Shown one piece after another: positions 42,266 to 48,883 of a stretch of 48,883 bases of DNA. A model generated the notes under the pieces. That model was not told the DNA's origin, ran no database searches, and saw only the letters and a list, made by a program, of their open reading frames with translations. Numbering within the stretch: position 1 is the first letter of the stretch; the number at the start of each line of letters is the position of its first letter. The position numbers were made by a program, and so were the translations under genes. The stretch spans positions 1 to 48,883 of the forward strand of contig JBDGQU010000097.1 in the NCBI GenBank assembly GCA_042218715.1. Reading direction: 5' to 3'. This DNA is from JAGXLP01 sp042218715 (GTDB lineage Bacteria; Bipolaricaulota; Bipolaricaulia; M55B111).

Positions 42266-42604
42266 ATGGCTGAAAATCTTACCGAGAAGCAATGTGTACC
42301 TTGCGAGGGTGGAGTTCCTCCCCTTGAAAGCGACGAGGTAAAAGAGTTACTTACCGAAGTTCGGGGATGGGAGCTACTGGAAGGGTCACCGCCCAAAATT
42401 CAGAAGGACTTTAAGTTCGGCGATTTTACCGAAGCGATGGAGTTCGTCAACGATCTGGCGGAACTGGCAGAAGCCGAAGGACACCATCCCGATATAGAAA
42501 TATCTTACAACGAAGTGTCTCTTCAGCTTTACACGCACGCGATAGACGGACTACACGAAAACGACTTTATCCTTGCCGCAAAGATTGATGATCTTATAGA
42601 GTAG
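42266..42604 (+). CDS. Pterin-4a-carbinolamine dehydratase
   Basis: This small enzyme (112 aa from ATG 42266, with GAGGAGG upstream) recycles tetrahydrobiopterin cofactors. Segments ELAEAEGHHPDIEISYNEV and LQLYTHAIDGLHENDFILA contain the family's paired active-site His residues (EGHHPD) and the third His (THAIDGLH). An N-terminal CVPCEGGVPPL with two Cys is also common in the family. No pterin-dependent hydroxylase is nearby, so the role here may be in other pterin recycling. Confidence 0.93.
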   Translation: MAENLTEKQCVPCEGGVPPLESDEVKELLTEVRGWELLEGSPPKIQKDFKFGDFTEAMEFVNDLAELAEAEGHHPDIEISYNEVSLQLYTHAIDGLHENDFILAAKIDDLIE

Positions 42605-42606
42605 AC

Positions 42607-42645
42607 GAGAACCGGGATCGGTTACATACCGTCCCGGCTCTTATT
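42607..42645. terminator. Shared terminator hairpin between converging genes
   Basis: The hairpin CCGGGA-TC-GGT, a 5-base loop, then ACC-G-TCCCGG is flanked by GAG/CTC, extending the stem. It lies just after the pterin dehydratase stop. The facing flavodiiron gene ends 54 bases further on. A short T-rich tail (TTATT) follows on the plus strand. Confidence 0.65.
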
Positions 42646-42698
42646 CCTGCGCGCGAGGCGGGTTTTTAACTTGGATAGACCGAAGAAGTTATAGCGGT

Positions 42699-43883
42699 TT
42701 AGTCTTCAATCGCTTTAGCCGCTTCCCTCCCGAGCTCAAAACCTTTCTTTAGCTGATCTTTGTCGGGTTGGCCGTTAAATTCGACCGGGGACGAAACCAG
42801 TTCCCAGTTCAGTGTTTCTGCGGTGTCTTCTATTTCCCTTGCCGAGCCTCCGCCCCAGCCGTAAGACCCGAATATCCCCGCAGTTTTTCCTTTTAGTTTC
42901 TTTTTTTCCGCGTGATGGAGAAAGTTACTTATCGGAGGAAACGCCCGGGATTCGTAGGTGGGGGAGCCGATAATCAAACCTTCTCTCTTCCAGGCGGACG
43001 AAAGTAGATAGCTCGGATGTGTTCTGGAAGCGTCCAGAACCTCCAGGTCCTTTAGTCCTGTAGAGCTGACCCCCTGAGCTACCCGTTCGGTGATCTTTTC
43101 GGTGAATCCGTACATTGATCCGTATACTACGGTAATACCCGGATTGGCTCCTCCACTGCTGTATTTGTCGTAGAGTTCAATAATTTTTTCGGGGTTTTCC
43201 CTCCAGACCGGCCCGTGAGTTGGCGCAATTACGTCTATATCAAGTCCATTTAGTTTGGCTAAAGCCGCCTGCAGGGTAGCACTATAGGCACCCACGATAT
43301 TTGAGAGATAACGAACGGCCTCTTCCGTGTACTTTTCGACCTCCAATTGATCGTCGAATAGCCCTCCGTCGAGTGCTCCGTAGGTCCCGAATCCATCCCC
43401 TGAAAAGAGGATTTCTTCTTCTCTGAGATAAGTCATCATTGTTTCCGGCCAGTGGACGAAAGGGGTTTCGACGAATTTCAAGGTTTTCGAGCCTAGATCC
43501 AGGTTGTCGCCCGATTCGACAACTTTAACTCCACTAGTTATCCCGTAGAAGCTTTCGAGTAATTCCTCGGTCTTTTCCGTTCCCACAAAGGTAATTTCGG
43601 GGTTTATCCTCCTCAGGCTAGGGAATACACCCGTGTGGTCCGGTTCCATGTGGTTTACGATTACGTAATCGATCTCTTCTATCCTCTCTAACGACCCGAT
43701 TTTGGTCAGAAAACCTTCCGTGAACCCTTTTTTTACTCCGTCTATCAATGCCGTTATCTCGTCCTTAATGAGATAGGAGTTGTAACTTATACCGTTGGGA
43801 ATAGGCCAGTAACTTTCGAATACGTCGTTTTTCCTGTCGTTTACACCCACCCAGTATGTACCGTCTTTTATCTCCTGAACCAT
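42699..43883 (-). CDS. A-type flavoprotein (flavodiiron protein)
   Basis: This cytosolic 394-aa flavodiiron protein reduces O2 to water, or NO to N2O, using electrons from a rubredoxin- or ferredoxin-type donor. The N-terminal MBL-like diiron domain has VNHMEPDHTG (HxExD), FVHWPETMMTY and FSGDGFGTYGALDG, and PTHGPVWRENPEKI closes the metal site. The flavodoxin-like domain begins TVVYGSMYGFTEKI, with FMN loops, and ends GGGSAREIEDTAETL. An AGGTGA ribosome site precedes the ATG at 43883. It faces away from the ferredoxin/superoxide-reductase series. Confidence 0.94.
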   Translation of the reverse strand: MVQEIKDGTYWVGVNDRKNDVFESYWPIPNGISYNSYLIKDEITALIDGVKKGFTEGFLTKIGSLERIEEIDYVIVNHMEPDHTGVFPSLRRINPEITFVGTEKTEELLESFYGITSGVKVVESGDNLDLGSKTLKFVETPFVHWPETMMTYLREEEILFSGDGFGTYGALDGGLFDDQLEVEKYTEEAVRYLSNIVGAYSATLQAALAKLNGLDIDVIAPTHGPVWRENPEKIIELYDKYSSGGANPGITVVYGSMYGFTEKITERVAQGVSSTGLKDLEVLDASRTHPSYLLSSAWKREGLIIGSPTYESRAFPPISNFLHHAEKKKLKGKTAGIFGSYGWGGGSAREIEDTAETLNWELVSSPVEFNGQPDKDQLKKGFELGREAAKAIED

Positions 43884-43981
43884 ATTATCACCTAGTCTTT
43901 TGGTAAAATTGGGTTAATAAAAGGTCTTAAATATATTCTAGCAAAAAAGTAACGGAATTAGAAGAACGGAGGCGTAATTCT

Positions 43982-44015
43982 ATTGAAACCGGACTACCCG
44001 GTCTCGTAGTTCAAT
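43982..44015. promoter_or_regulatory. Nested inverted repeat in the divergent fprA/ferredoxin spacer
   Basis: ATTGAA (43982) and TTCAAT (44010) enclose ACCGG-ACTAC-CCGGT. The position, between two divergent redox operons, would suit an operator for a redox regulator or a weak hairpin. I recognise no regulator family from it. Confidence 0.3.
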
Positions 44016-44061
44016 ATTTACTGCTAAAATCCCCATCAGTTCTTTCTTTTGGACCGTTAAT

Positions 44062-44091
44062 TTGCAAATCCAGTCAATATCTTATTATAAT
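44062..44091 (+). promoter_or_regulatory. Promoter of the ferredoxin/superoxide-reductase/kor series
   Basis: A -35 box TTGCAA (44062-44067), 18 bases, then a consensus -10 box TATAAT (44086-44091), about 55 bases before the ferredoxin ATG. Confidence 0.6.
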
Positions 44092-44146
44092 CATATTTAA
44101 GTGGAATTGATTTTAAATTTTAATTGTCTATTTTAAGGAGGTTAGA

Positions 44147-44401
44147 ATGGCAAAGTACAAATTGAAGTACGACAAAGCTGCCTGTCAGAGCAATTTCGTC
44201 TGCACTGCTGTAGATCCCGACCATTTTGAGGAAGGTGAGGACGGTAAAGCAAAATTGATCGGCGCTACAACTAAGGACGACCTTTACACTTTAGAAGTAG
44301 AGGAAAGTGGAAAGTCCGCCGCGAAGCAGGCGGCAAACGGTTGTCCGATGATGGCTATAGAGCTGGTGGACACTGAAGCCGGGGAAACCATTGCCCCGTA
44401 G
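44147..44401 (+). CDS. Single-cluster ferredoxin with an Asn in the second ligand position
   Basis: This 84-aa low-potential electron carrier carries one Fe-S cluster. Its motif is C13-Q-S-N16-F-V-C19, with the last Cys at 66 in GCPMMAIEL. Where most ferredoxins have a fourth Cys (or Asp in Pyrococcus), this protein has Asn16. It therefore has only three Cys and may hold a [3Fe-4S] cluster, or a [4Fe-4S] with an exchangeable site. The sequence style is acidic (DPDHFEEGEDGKAK). It starts the series with superoxide reductase and korAB and is a likely carrier for one or both. Confidence 0.9.
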   Translation: MAKYKLKYDKAACQSNFVCTAVDPDHFEEGEDGKAKLIGATTKDDLYTLEVEESGKSAAKQAANGCPMMAIELVDTEAGETIAP

Positions 44402-44449
44402 AAATTTCTTATCTGGAGTAAAAATTTAGTTTAACCTGGGAGGTAAAAA

Positions 44450-44833
44450 ATGACCGATCAAACATGTGAAGAAGATCTTTTTTGTGGTGTTAACAAATCA
44501 AAAACCGATGATCCGGAAAAGATGTCGGCCCTGGAGAAAAAACATACCGTTGTGATAGACGCTCCGGATAAGGTAAAAGAGGGAGAAGAATTTGAGGTAA
44601 CGCTTAAAGTAGGACAGTACAAAGAACATCCCAACGAAGTCGGTCACTTTATCGAGTGGATGGAGCTATACTCGGGCGACACTTTTCTGGCCCGGCTGGA
44701 GCTAACGCCCGAGCAATCACATTACGTAATGAAGGCAACAGTTAAACTGGATCACGCACATCCCCTTAGGGGGCGAGCGAAATGTAATCTCCACGGTCTG
44801 TGGGAAAATAAAAAGAAAATTAAAGTGGAGTAA
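44450..44833 (+). CDS. Superoxide reductase (neelaredoxin/desulfoferrodoxin type)
   Basis: This 127-aa superoxide reductase converts superoxide to peroxide without making O2. The iron-binding residues are present: His32 in EKKHTVV, His60 and His66 in EHPNEVGHFIEW, then Cys112 and His115 in CNLHGLWE. It lacks the N-terminal rubredoxin-like desulforedoxin domain, so it is the one-iron form. A Cys6/Cys12 pair near the start (TCEEDLFCG) is too short for that domain. A GGGAGG ribosome site precedes the ATG. Confidence 0.93.
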   Translation: MTDQTCEEDLFCGVNKSKTDDPEKMSALEKKHTVVIDAPDKVKEGEEFEVTLKVGQYKEHPNEVGHFIEWMELYSGDTFLARLELTPEQSHYVMKATVKLDHAHPLRGRAKCNLHGLWENKKKIKVE

Positions 44834-44899
44834 CTCAAAAGAGTTTAGTTCGAGAGTCGAATCGGCAAAACCGGTCCAAATACACGCGAGGTGAGGACC

Positions 44900-45187
44900 A
44901 TGAAATTTCAGTGTACCGATTGCGGGGATATTATTTACAGTCGAGAGGAACTGACCAGTTGTCCCGGGTGTAGTGCTCAGCTAGAGGACAGAACTCCTGG
45001 AGCTGAGGAGGTAAATTGTCCCGTAAGTGGGGGATCAGTTCGGCAGGTTAACGGAATACCGGATTGTGGCCACTTTAAATTGACAAATTCCCCCGGTTCG
45101 AGGTGTACTTTTGGCGAATTTCCGGCCAGATGCCAGTCCTGTGGGTTACCGTTCTACAATCCCAGAGTTGGTATTTCCGGAGAGTGA
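44900..45187 (+). CDS. Small zinc-ribbon protein
   Basis: This 95-aa protein begins at ATG 44900, with GAGGTGA five bases upstream. It carries nine Cys residues: pairs at 5/8 and 21/24 form a rubredoxin-like CxxC zinc ribbon, and another CxxC pair sits at 78/81 (CQSC), with single Cys at 40, 56 and 69. I recognise no named family for the whole protein. Its place between superoxide reductase and korA suggests a redox or regulatory role, such as an electron carrier or assembly factor; this is inference. Confidence 0.7.
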   Translation: MKFQCTDCGDIIYSREELTSCPGCSAQLEDRTPGAEEVNCPVSGGSVRQVNGIPDCGHFKLTNSPGSRCTFGEFPARCQSCGLPFYNPRVGISGE

Positions 45188-45226
45188 CGCCGTAACTCTG
45201 AATGGTGTTAATCTCAGGGAGGTTAT

Positions 45227-46981
45227 ATGATCAAGAATGATTTGACTTTGCTAATTGGGGGTGACGCCGGTCAGGGGATACAGTCGACAGGCAAGGGCTT
45301 TATCCAGTCCCTTACGAGAGCAGGGTTATTTCCCTTCGGAAGACAGGATTACCGGTCTCGAATCAGAGGCGGACATAATTTTTTCGAAATTAGGGTTTCC
45401 TCCGACCAAATCTACACCCACACCGACGGTGTCGATCTATTGGTTGCATTGACTGAAGATTCTGTTGAGAAGCACATTGACGAGATAGTCCCCGGAGGAG
45501 GTGTCCTCTACGACGAGGATTTTGACCTGGAGACAGGGATATTTGAGGGACGAGATATCCATTCCTTTCCAGTACCCTTTACTAAGATAGCTACGGACGA
45601 GGGCGGAGCAAAAGTTATGGCAAACACGGCCGCTATTGGTGCTGTTAGTGGATTGACCGGTTTTGACACTTCTTACATTAAGGAGATAATAGAGGAGAAT
45701 TTTTCGGTAAAAGGGGACTCCGTTGTAGAAAACAACGTTCAGGTAGCCGAAGCGGGTAAAGAATACGTGGAAGCGAAGGGGTTCGACTTTGATTACAATC
45801 TTTCTCCACTGCCGGAACGGCCCGATCGAATGGTTATCGACGGTAATCAGGCGTTTGCCCTAGGAGCTATTACCGGTGGGTGTAATTTCGTTTCAGCCTA
45901 TCCTATGACTCCTTCTACTTCTATCCTGGAATGGATAACCAAGCATTCTGCCGAACTCGATATAGTTATCAAACAACCGGAAAGCGAGCTCGCCGCTATA
46001 AATATGGCCATTGGTGCGGGACACGTCGGGGCGCGATCCCTGGTTACTACCTCCGGAGGGGGCTTCTCTCTGATGGTAGAGGCACTGGGGCTCGCCGGAA
46101 TGACGGAGACTCCGATAGTTATCGCCGAAGTTCAGCGCCCCGGGCCGAGTACGGGCCTACCTACGAGAACGGGGCAGGGAGATCTATCGTCCGTGGTCTT
46201 CGCTTCTCAGGGAGACTCACCCAGGTTAGTCCTGGCTCCGGCCACCATAGAAGAAGCCTTCCAGGCTGGTAAGCGTGCTTTCAATCTGGCTGAGAAGTAT
46301 CAAATGCCGGTAATTGTGATGAGTGACCAGCACCTCGCCGATTCTATCAGGGCAGTGCACCCAGACGAGTTTGACACGGACGTTGAGATCGATAGAGGAC
46401 AGTTCCTATCCGAGAATGATCTCGACAATCTGGAAGGAGATTACCTGAGGCACGAGTTCTCTGAAACCGGCGTTTCTCCCAGGGCAGTTCCGGGAAATGA
46501 GAACGCTATTTACAAGACGACGGGGAACGAACACGACGAGAGAGGAGATATCACCGAGGATCCGGAGACGAGGACTAGAATGATGGACAAGCGAATGAGA
46601 AAGGTCGATACGGCGCTAGAAGCGGACTTTGATGGGCCCGTACTCTACGGACCGGAAGCCGCCGATCTAACGTTTATCGGCTGGGGATCAACTTACGGCG
46701 CGATCAGGGAAGCGGTAGATAGGTTGAACGATGGCGGAAATAAGGCGAACTTCTACCACTTCGACGAAGTCTGGCCTCTGGAATCGAGTGAAGTAAAAGA
46801 CCTTCTGGAAGCTTCTCGTCGGACCGTGCTCGTGGAAAACAATTATTCAGGTCAACTGGCGAGTTTGATAACGAGGGAGACAGGTGTCGGGACCCCCGAC
46901 AGAATACTGAAATACGACGGCCGCCCGTTTACGCCGGAAGCGATCCTCGAGGAAGTTGGGGAACTGAAGGAGGTGGAATAA
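45227..46981 (+). CDS. korA: 2-Oxoacid:acceptor oxidoreductase, fused gamma-alpha subunit
   Basis: This 584-aa subunit of the thiamine-diphosphate-dependent enzyme oxidises a 2-oxoacid to an acyl-CoA, passing electrons to ferredoxin. Residues about 1-190 are the gamma domain (LIGGDAGQGIQSTGKGFI, RQDYRSRIRGGHNFFEIRVS). From about 200 the alpha domain begins (DGNQAFALGAITGGCNFVSA, TPSTSILEWITKH). The motif PGPSTGLPTRTGQGDL is typical of Kor proteins. It ends immediately before korB, so the pair is a two-subunit enzyme of the haloarchaeal/Kor type; pyruvate versus 2-oxoglutarate cannot be decided. Confidence 0.92.
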   Translation: MIKNDLTLLIGGDAGQGIQSTGKGFIQSLTRAGLFPFGRQDYRSRIRGGHNFFEIRVSSDQIYTHTDGVDLLVALTEDSVEKHIDEIVPGGGVLYDEDFDLETGIFEGRDIHSFPVPFTKIATDEGGAKVMANTAAIGAVSGLTGFDTSYIKEIIEENFSVKGDSVVENNVQVAEAGKEYVEAKGFDFDYNLSPLPERPDRMVIDGNQAFALGAITGGCNFVSAYPMTPSTSILEWITKHSAELDIVIKQPESELAAINMAIGAGHVGARSLVTTSGGGFSLMVEALGLAGMTETPIVIAEVQRPGPSTGLPTRTGQGDLSSVVFASQGDSPRLVLAPATIEEAFQAGKRAFNLAEKYQMPVIVMSDQHLADSIRAVHPDEFDTDVEIDRGQFLSENDLDNLEGDYLRHEFSETGVSPRAVPGNENAIYKTTGNEHDERGDITEDPETRTRMMDKRMRKVDTALEADFDGPVLYGPEAADLTFIGWGSTYGAIREAVDRLNDGGNKANFYHFDEVWPLESSEVKDLLEASRRTVLVENNYSGQLASLITRETGVGTPDRILKYDGRPFTPEAILEEVGELKEVE

Positions 46982-47860
46982 ATGACTGAAGAAGTTTCAC
47001 TGTCCGATTATCAATATCCTACTGAACCGACCTGGTGTCCAGGGTGTGGGGATTTTGCAATTTTACGGAGCGTGAAGTCTTCTCTGACGGATCTAGGACT
47101 AGATCCTCACGAGAGCCTGATTGTGACCGGTATTGGATGCGGGAGCAAGCTGCCACACTACATGAACGTCAACGGGTTTCACTCAATTCACGGTCGTCCC
47201 GTAGCGGTAGCCACCGGTGCGAAACTGGCCAATCCGGACATGAATATTGTAGTAACTGCGGGTGACGGTGATAGTTACGGAATTGGTGGTAATCACTTCT
47301 TTCACGCCTGTCGGAGGAATATGGGCATTACTCAGATCGTCGAAGACAACAGGGTTTACGGTCTGACAAAAGGTCAATACTCTCCGACGAGTCACAAGGG
47401 GTTCGTCACTAAGACCAGTCCGGAGGGAGCGATAGAACCCCCGGTGAGGCCGGTTCCGACTGCTTTAACGGCTGGTGCGACGTTTATCGCCAGGGCTTTT
47501 TCGGGTAACGTAAAAGCCATGACGGATATATTTGCTCGCGCTATGACTCACGAGGGTTATGCTCTCGTGGACGTACTTCAACCCTGTGTAACGTTTAATC
47601 CTGGCCGATCCTACGATTTTTACAACGACCTGGTTTACGAACTGGACGACGATTACGATCCCACTGACAGGGAAGCTGCGGAGGAAAAGGCTAAGGAGTG
47701 GGGAGATAAAATACCTCTTGGCGTAATCTACGAAGAGGATAAACCGACTTACGAGGCACAGGTTCCCGCACTATCCGAAGGTCCAATAGTTAACCGGAGC
47801 CTCGATCCCGAAGAACGGAGTGGGGCCGACCTTGAGGAGTTGAAGCAGAGCTTCGTTTGA
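46982..47860 (+). CDS. korB: 2-Oxoacid:acceptor oxidoreductase beta subunit
   Basis: This 292-aa thiamine-diphosphate subunit has a WCPGCGDFAIL motif (the pair of Cys residues that usually binds a Fe-S cluster), a thiamine-diphosphate-binding region VVTAGDGDSYGIGGNHFFHA, and NRVYGLTKGQYSPT. It starts directly after the korA stop. There is no fused ferredoxin (delta) domain, so a separate carrier is needed; the ferredoxin at 44147 is the obvious candidate. A hairpin element lies right after the stop and may end the transcript. Confidence 0.94.
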   Translation: MTEEVSLSDYQYPTEPTWCPGCGDFAILRSVKSSLTDLGLDPHESLIVTGIGCGSKLPHYMNVNGFHSIHGRPVAVATGAKLANPDMNIVVTAGDGDSYGIGGNHFFHACRRNMGITQIVEDNRVYGLTKGQYSPTSHKGFVTKTSPEGAIEPPVRPVPTALTAGATFIARAFSGNVKAMTDIFARAMTHEGYALVDVLQPCVTFNPGRSYDFYNDLVYELDDDYDPTDREAAEEKAKEWGDKIPLGVIYEEDKPTYEAQVPALSEGPIVNRSLDPEERSGADLEELKQSFV

Positions 47861-48050
47861 ATAATTATGCCGGATATTTAGCCCGTTATTCTCCCTCTGC
47901 CGCTTGACCGGCAACTGATTTAACTTTAGAAAAATCTGATAGTATACGAAATACCGGCAGCCAGGCAAGCGGCAGAGGGTATAACCAATTAAGTTAAGTC
48001 AAAGTTCGTGAGTTTCCGCCTTGGATTCAGTTAATGGTGAAAGAACCGGG
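47861..48050. repeat. MITE-like dispersed element, copy 3
   Basis: This copy has the same orientation as copy 1. The central hairpin is the best preserved of the family (47893-47979; CCCTCTGCCGCTTG pairs with CAAGCGGCAGAGGG over 14 bp). The right terminal repeat reads GTGAAAGAACC, and the left terminal repeat is missing or lies over the korB 3' end. It sits between korB and the tRNA-Pro promoter and may serve as the korAB terminator. Confidence 0.8.
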
Positions 48051-48053
48051 GTG

Positions 48054-48082
48054 TTGAAAATCCGAGCGTTTAATGCTATATT
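48054..48082 (+). promoter_or_regulatory. Promoter of the tRNA-Pro/tdk unit
   Basis: A -35 box TTGAAA (48054-48059), 17 bases, then a -10 box TATATT (48077-48082), about 18 bases before the mature tRNA 5' end. It begins just after the repeat element's right end. Confidence 0.7.
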
Positions 48083-48100
48083 AGACTGTCTTTAATATAC

Positions 48101-48177
48101 CGGGACGTGGCGCAGCTTGGTAGCGCGCGCGCATGGGGCGCGCGAGGTCGCTGGTTCAAATCCAGTCGTCCCGACCA
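48101..48177 (+). tRNA. tRNA-Pro (anticodon GGG)
   Basis: The acceptor CGGGACG pairs with CGTCCCG, followed by A and an encoded CCA. The anticodon stem CGCGC/GCGCG encloses the loop ATGGGGC with anticodon GGG at 48135-48137. The D-arm GCGC stem is unusually GC-rich. Only three bases separate its CCA end from the thymidine kinase start codon. Confidence 0.97.
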
Positions 48178-48180
48178 ATT

Positions 48181-48762
48181 ATGGTAGGTAGACTAGAAGT
48201 TATAACCGGTTGCATGTTTTCCGGCAAGAGTGAAGAGTTGATCCGACGGGTTGATCGGGCAAACATAGCCGGGCAGACGACCCTCCTATTTAAACCTCAC
48301 CTTGATGATCGGTACAGCAAGAACGCTGTCGTGACCCATTACGGTAGGGAATTCGAGGCGAAGTTGCTCAAGACGGGAAAGGAATCTGTTTCCGAACTTG
48401 GAGAGGTGGCAGGACCCGATAAACTTGAGAGCGTCGATTTGGTAGCCTTTGACGAAGGCAATTTTTTCAGCGTCGAGTTGACCGAGGTCATCGGAGATCT
48501 AATTACTCGGAACAAACGGGTAATAGTGGCCGGCCTGGACCTCACTTTTGCCGGCGAGCCTTTTCATCCTATGCCCGAATTGATGGCGGAAGCGGATAGG
48601 TTAGATAAGCTACACGCCGTGTGTACCGAGTGCGGAGACGCTGCAACGAGGACTCAGAGACTGATCGACGGCGAACCCGCTCCTGCGGACGACCAGGTAA
48701 TCAAGGTCGGAGGGAAAGGTGACTACGAAGCTCGGTGTCGGGATTGTTGGGAGCTGGGTTAA
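48181..48762 (+). CDS. tdk: Thymidine kinase (type II)
   Basis: This 193-aa kinase phosphorylates thymidine in nucleoside salvage. I chose the ATG at 48181 because the family begins just before the P-loop (ITGCMFSGKSEELI, residues 8-21); the open frame runs back through the tRNA. FDEGNFF replaces the common FDExQFF motif. The zinc-site Cys pairs are present (CTECGDAATRTQR and CRDCWE). There is no Shine-Dalgarno sequence between tRNA-Pro and the start, so a processed transcript would have a leader of only three bases. The last 121 bases of the window hold nothing I can name. Confidence 0.93.
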   Translation: MVGRLEVITGCMFSGKSEELIRRVDRANIAGQTTLLFKPHLDDRYSKNAVVTHYGREFEAKLLKTGKESVSELGEVAGPDKLESVDLVAFDEGNFFSVELTEVIGDLITRNKRVIVAGLDLTFAGEPFHPMPELMAEADRLDKLHAVCTECGDAATRTQRLIDGEPAPADDQVIKVGGKGDYEARCRDCWELG

Positions 48763-48883
48763 CTTTTAGCTTCGGACTAACTGGTTTTAGCCCTCCATGA
48801 AATAAAGCCAAAAAGAGTTGGCGGTTACTGGTCGTATACTAGTTCCTGCACTTAAGTTTCTCTGGTAATTGTTCGAGAAAACC

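Noticed and set aside
44034..44043. CAGTTCTTTC resembling the terminal repeat of the dispersed element
   Set aside because: Only about ten bases match, and neither the central hairpin nor the partner end is present nearby, so chance is likely.
1..48883. CRISPR arrays, integrases, complete insertion sequences, phage genes
   Set aside because: I found no regularly spaced short repeats, transposase or integrase motifs, or phage structural genes. The only repeat family is the hairpin element.

Overview
This is a gene-dense bacterial chromosome segment. Most of it is core functions: the heat-shock operon, the tuf/secE/nusG/ribosomal-protein/rpoB block and tRNA genes. Between these lie metabolic and surface-protein islands. 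Three features hint at the organism. (1) NusG is about 363 aa and carries a roughly 175-residue insertion inside its N-terminal domain, as known in Thermotoga and some other deep-branching bacteria. (2) Many proteins are visibly rich in Asp/Glu, as in salt-adapted organisms. (3) Signal peptides, a PorV/PorQ-like protein and a 1311-aa protein ending in a beta-barrel-like segment imply an outer membrane. I therefore infer an anaerobic, probably salt-adapted, diderm bacterium from a deep or candidate phylum (Bipolaricaulota/Acetothermia/KB1-like or Thermotogota-like). This is inference only. The anaerobic tools are a flavodiiron protein, superoxide reductase and a 2-oxoacid:ferredoxin oxidoreductase.

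Layout. 1-1833 (minus): rluB-type pseudouridine synthase, a DUF2007-like protein and pcm, overlapping or nearly touching. 2030-4279 (plus): an M42 aminopeptidase and a LolA/DUF4367-like protein. 4605-9495 (minus): hrcA-grpE-dnaK-dnaJ behind one promoter whose start region is covered by a CIRCE operator. 9753-13794 (plus): peptide-type ABC transporter with binding protein and two permeases but no ATPases. 13966-16973: an EF-G-like GTPase, a CBS protein and YjbQ. 16985-25959: tRNA-Thr, tRNA-Tyr, tRNA-Thr, tuf, rpmG, tRNA-Trp, secE, nusG, rplK, rplA, rplJ, rplL and rpoB. 25940-29428: Nudix, metallo-beta-lactamase-fold and a PriA with degenerate helicase motifs; rpoC is absent. 29588-36798: a secreted subtilisin, a PorV/PorQ-family protein and a giant outer-membrane-type protein with propeller repeats. 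36858-38985: two GDP-mannose precursor genes. 39386-42604: free methionine sulfoxide reductase-like, KptA, gamma-glutamyltransferase and pterin dehydratase. 42699-47860: flavodiiron protein facing a ferredoxin, superoxide reductase, zinc-ribbon and korAB series. 48054-48762: tRNA-Pro directly followed by thymidine kinase.

The most unusual non-coding signal is a dispersed intergenic element seen four times (about 101-174, 4336-4538, 39132-39330 and 47861-48050). It is about 200 bp. The best copy has 15-16 bp terminal inverted repeats, a large central imperfect hairpin, and a perfect 5-bp direct repeat (TGGAA) on each side. It looks like a non-autonomous MITE-type element that settles at gene 3' ends. 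Several sigma-70-type promoters with 17-bp spacing can be read directly, including those for hrcA, the tRNA/tuf block, the EF-G-like gene and tRNA-Pro.
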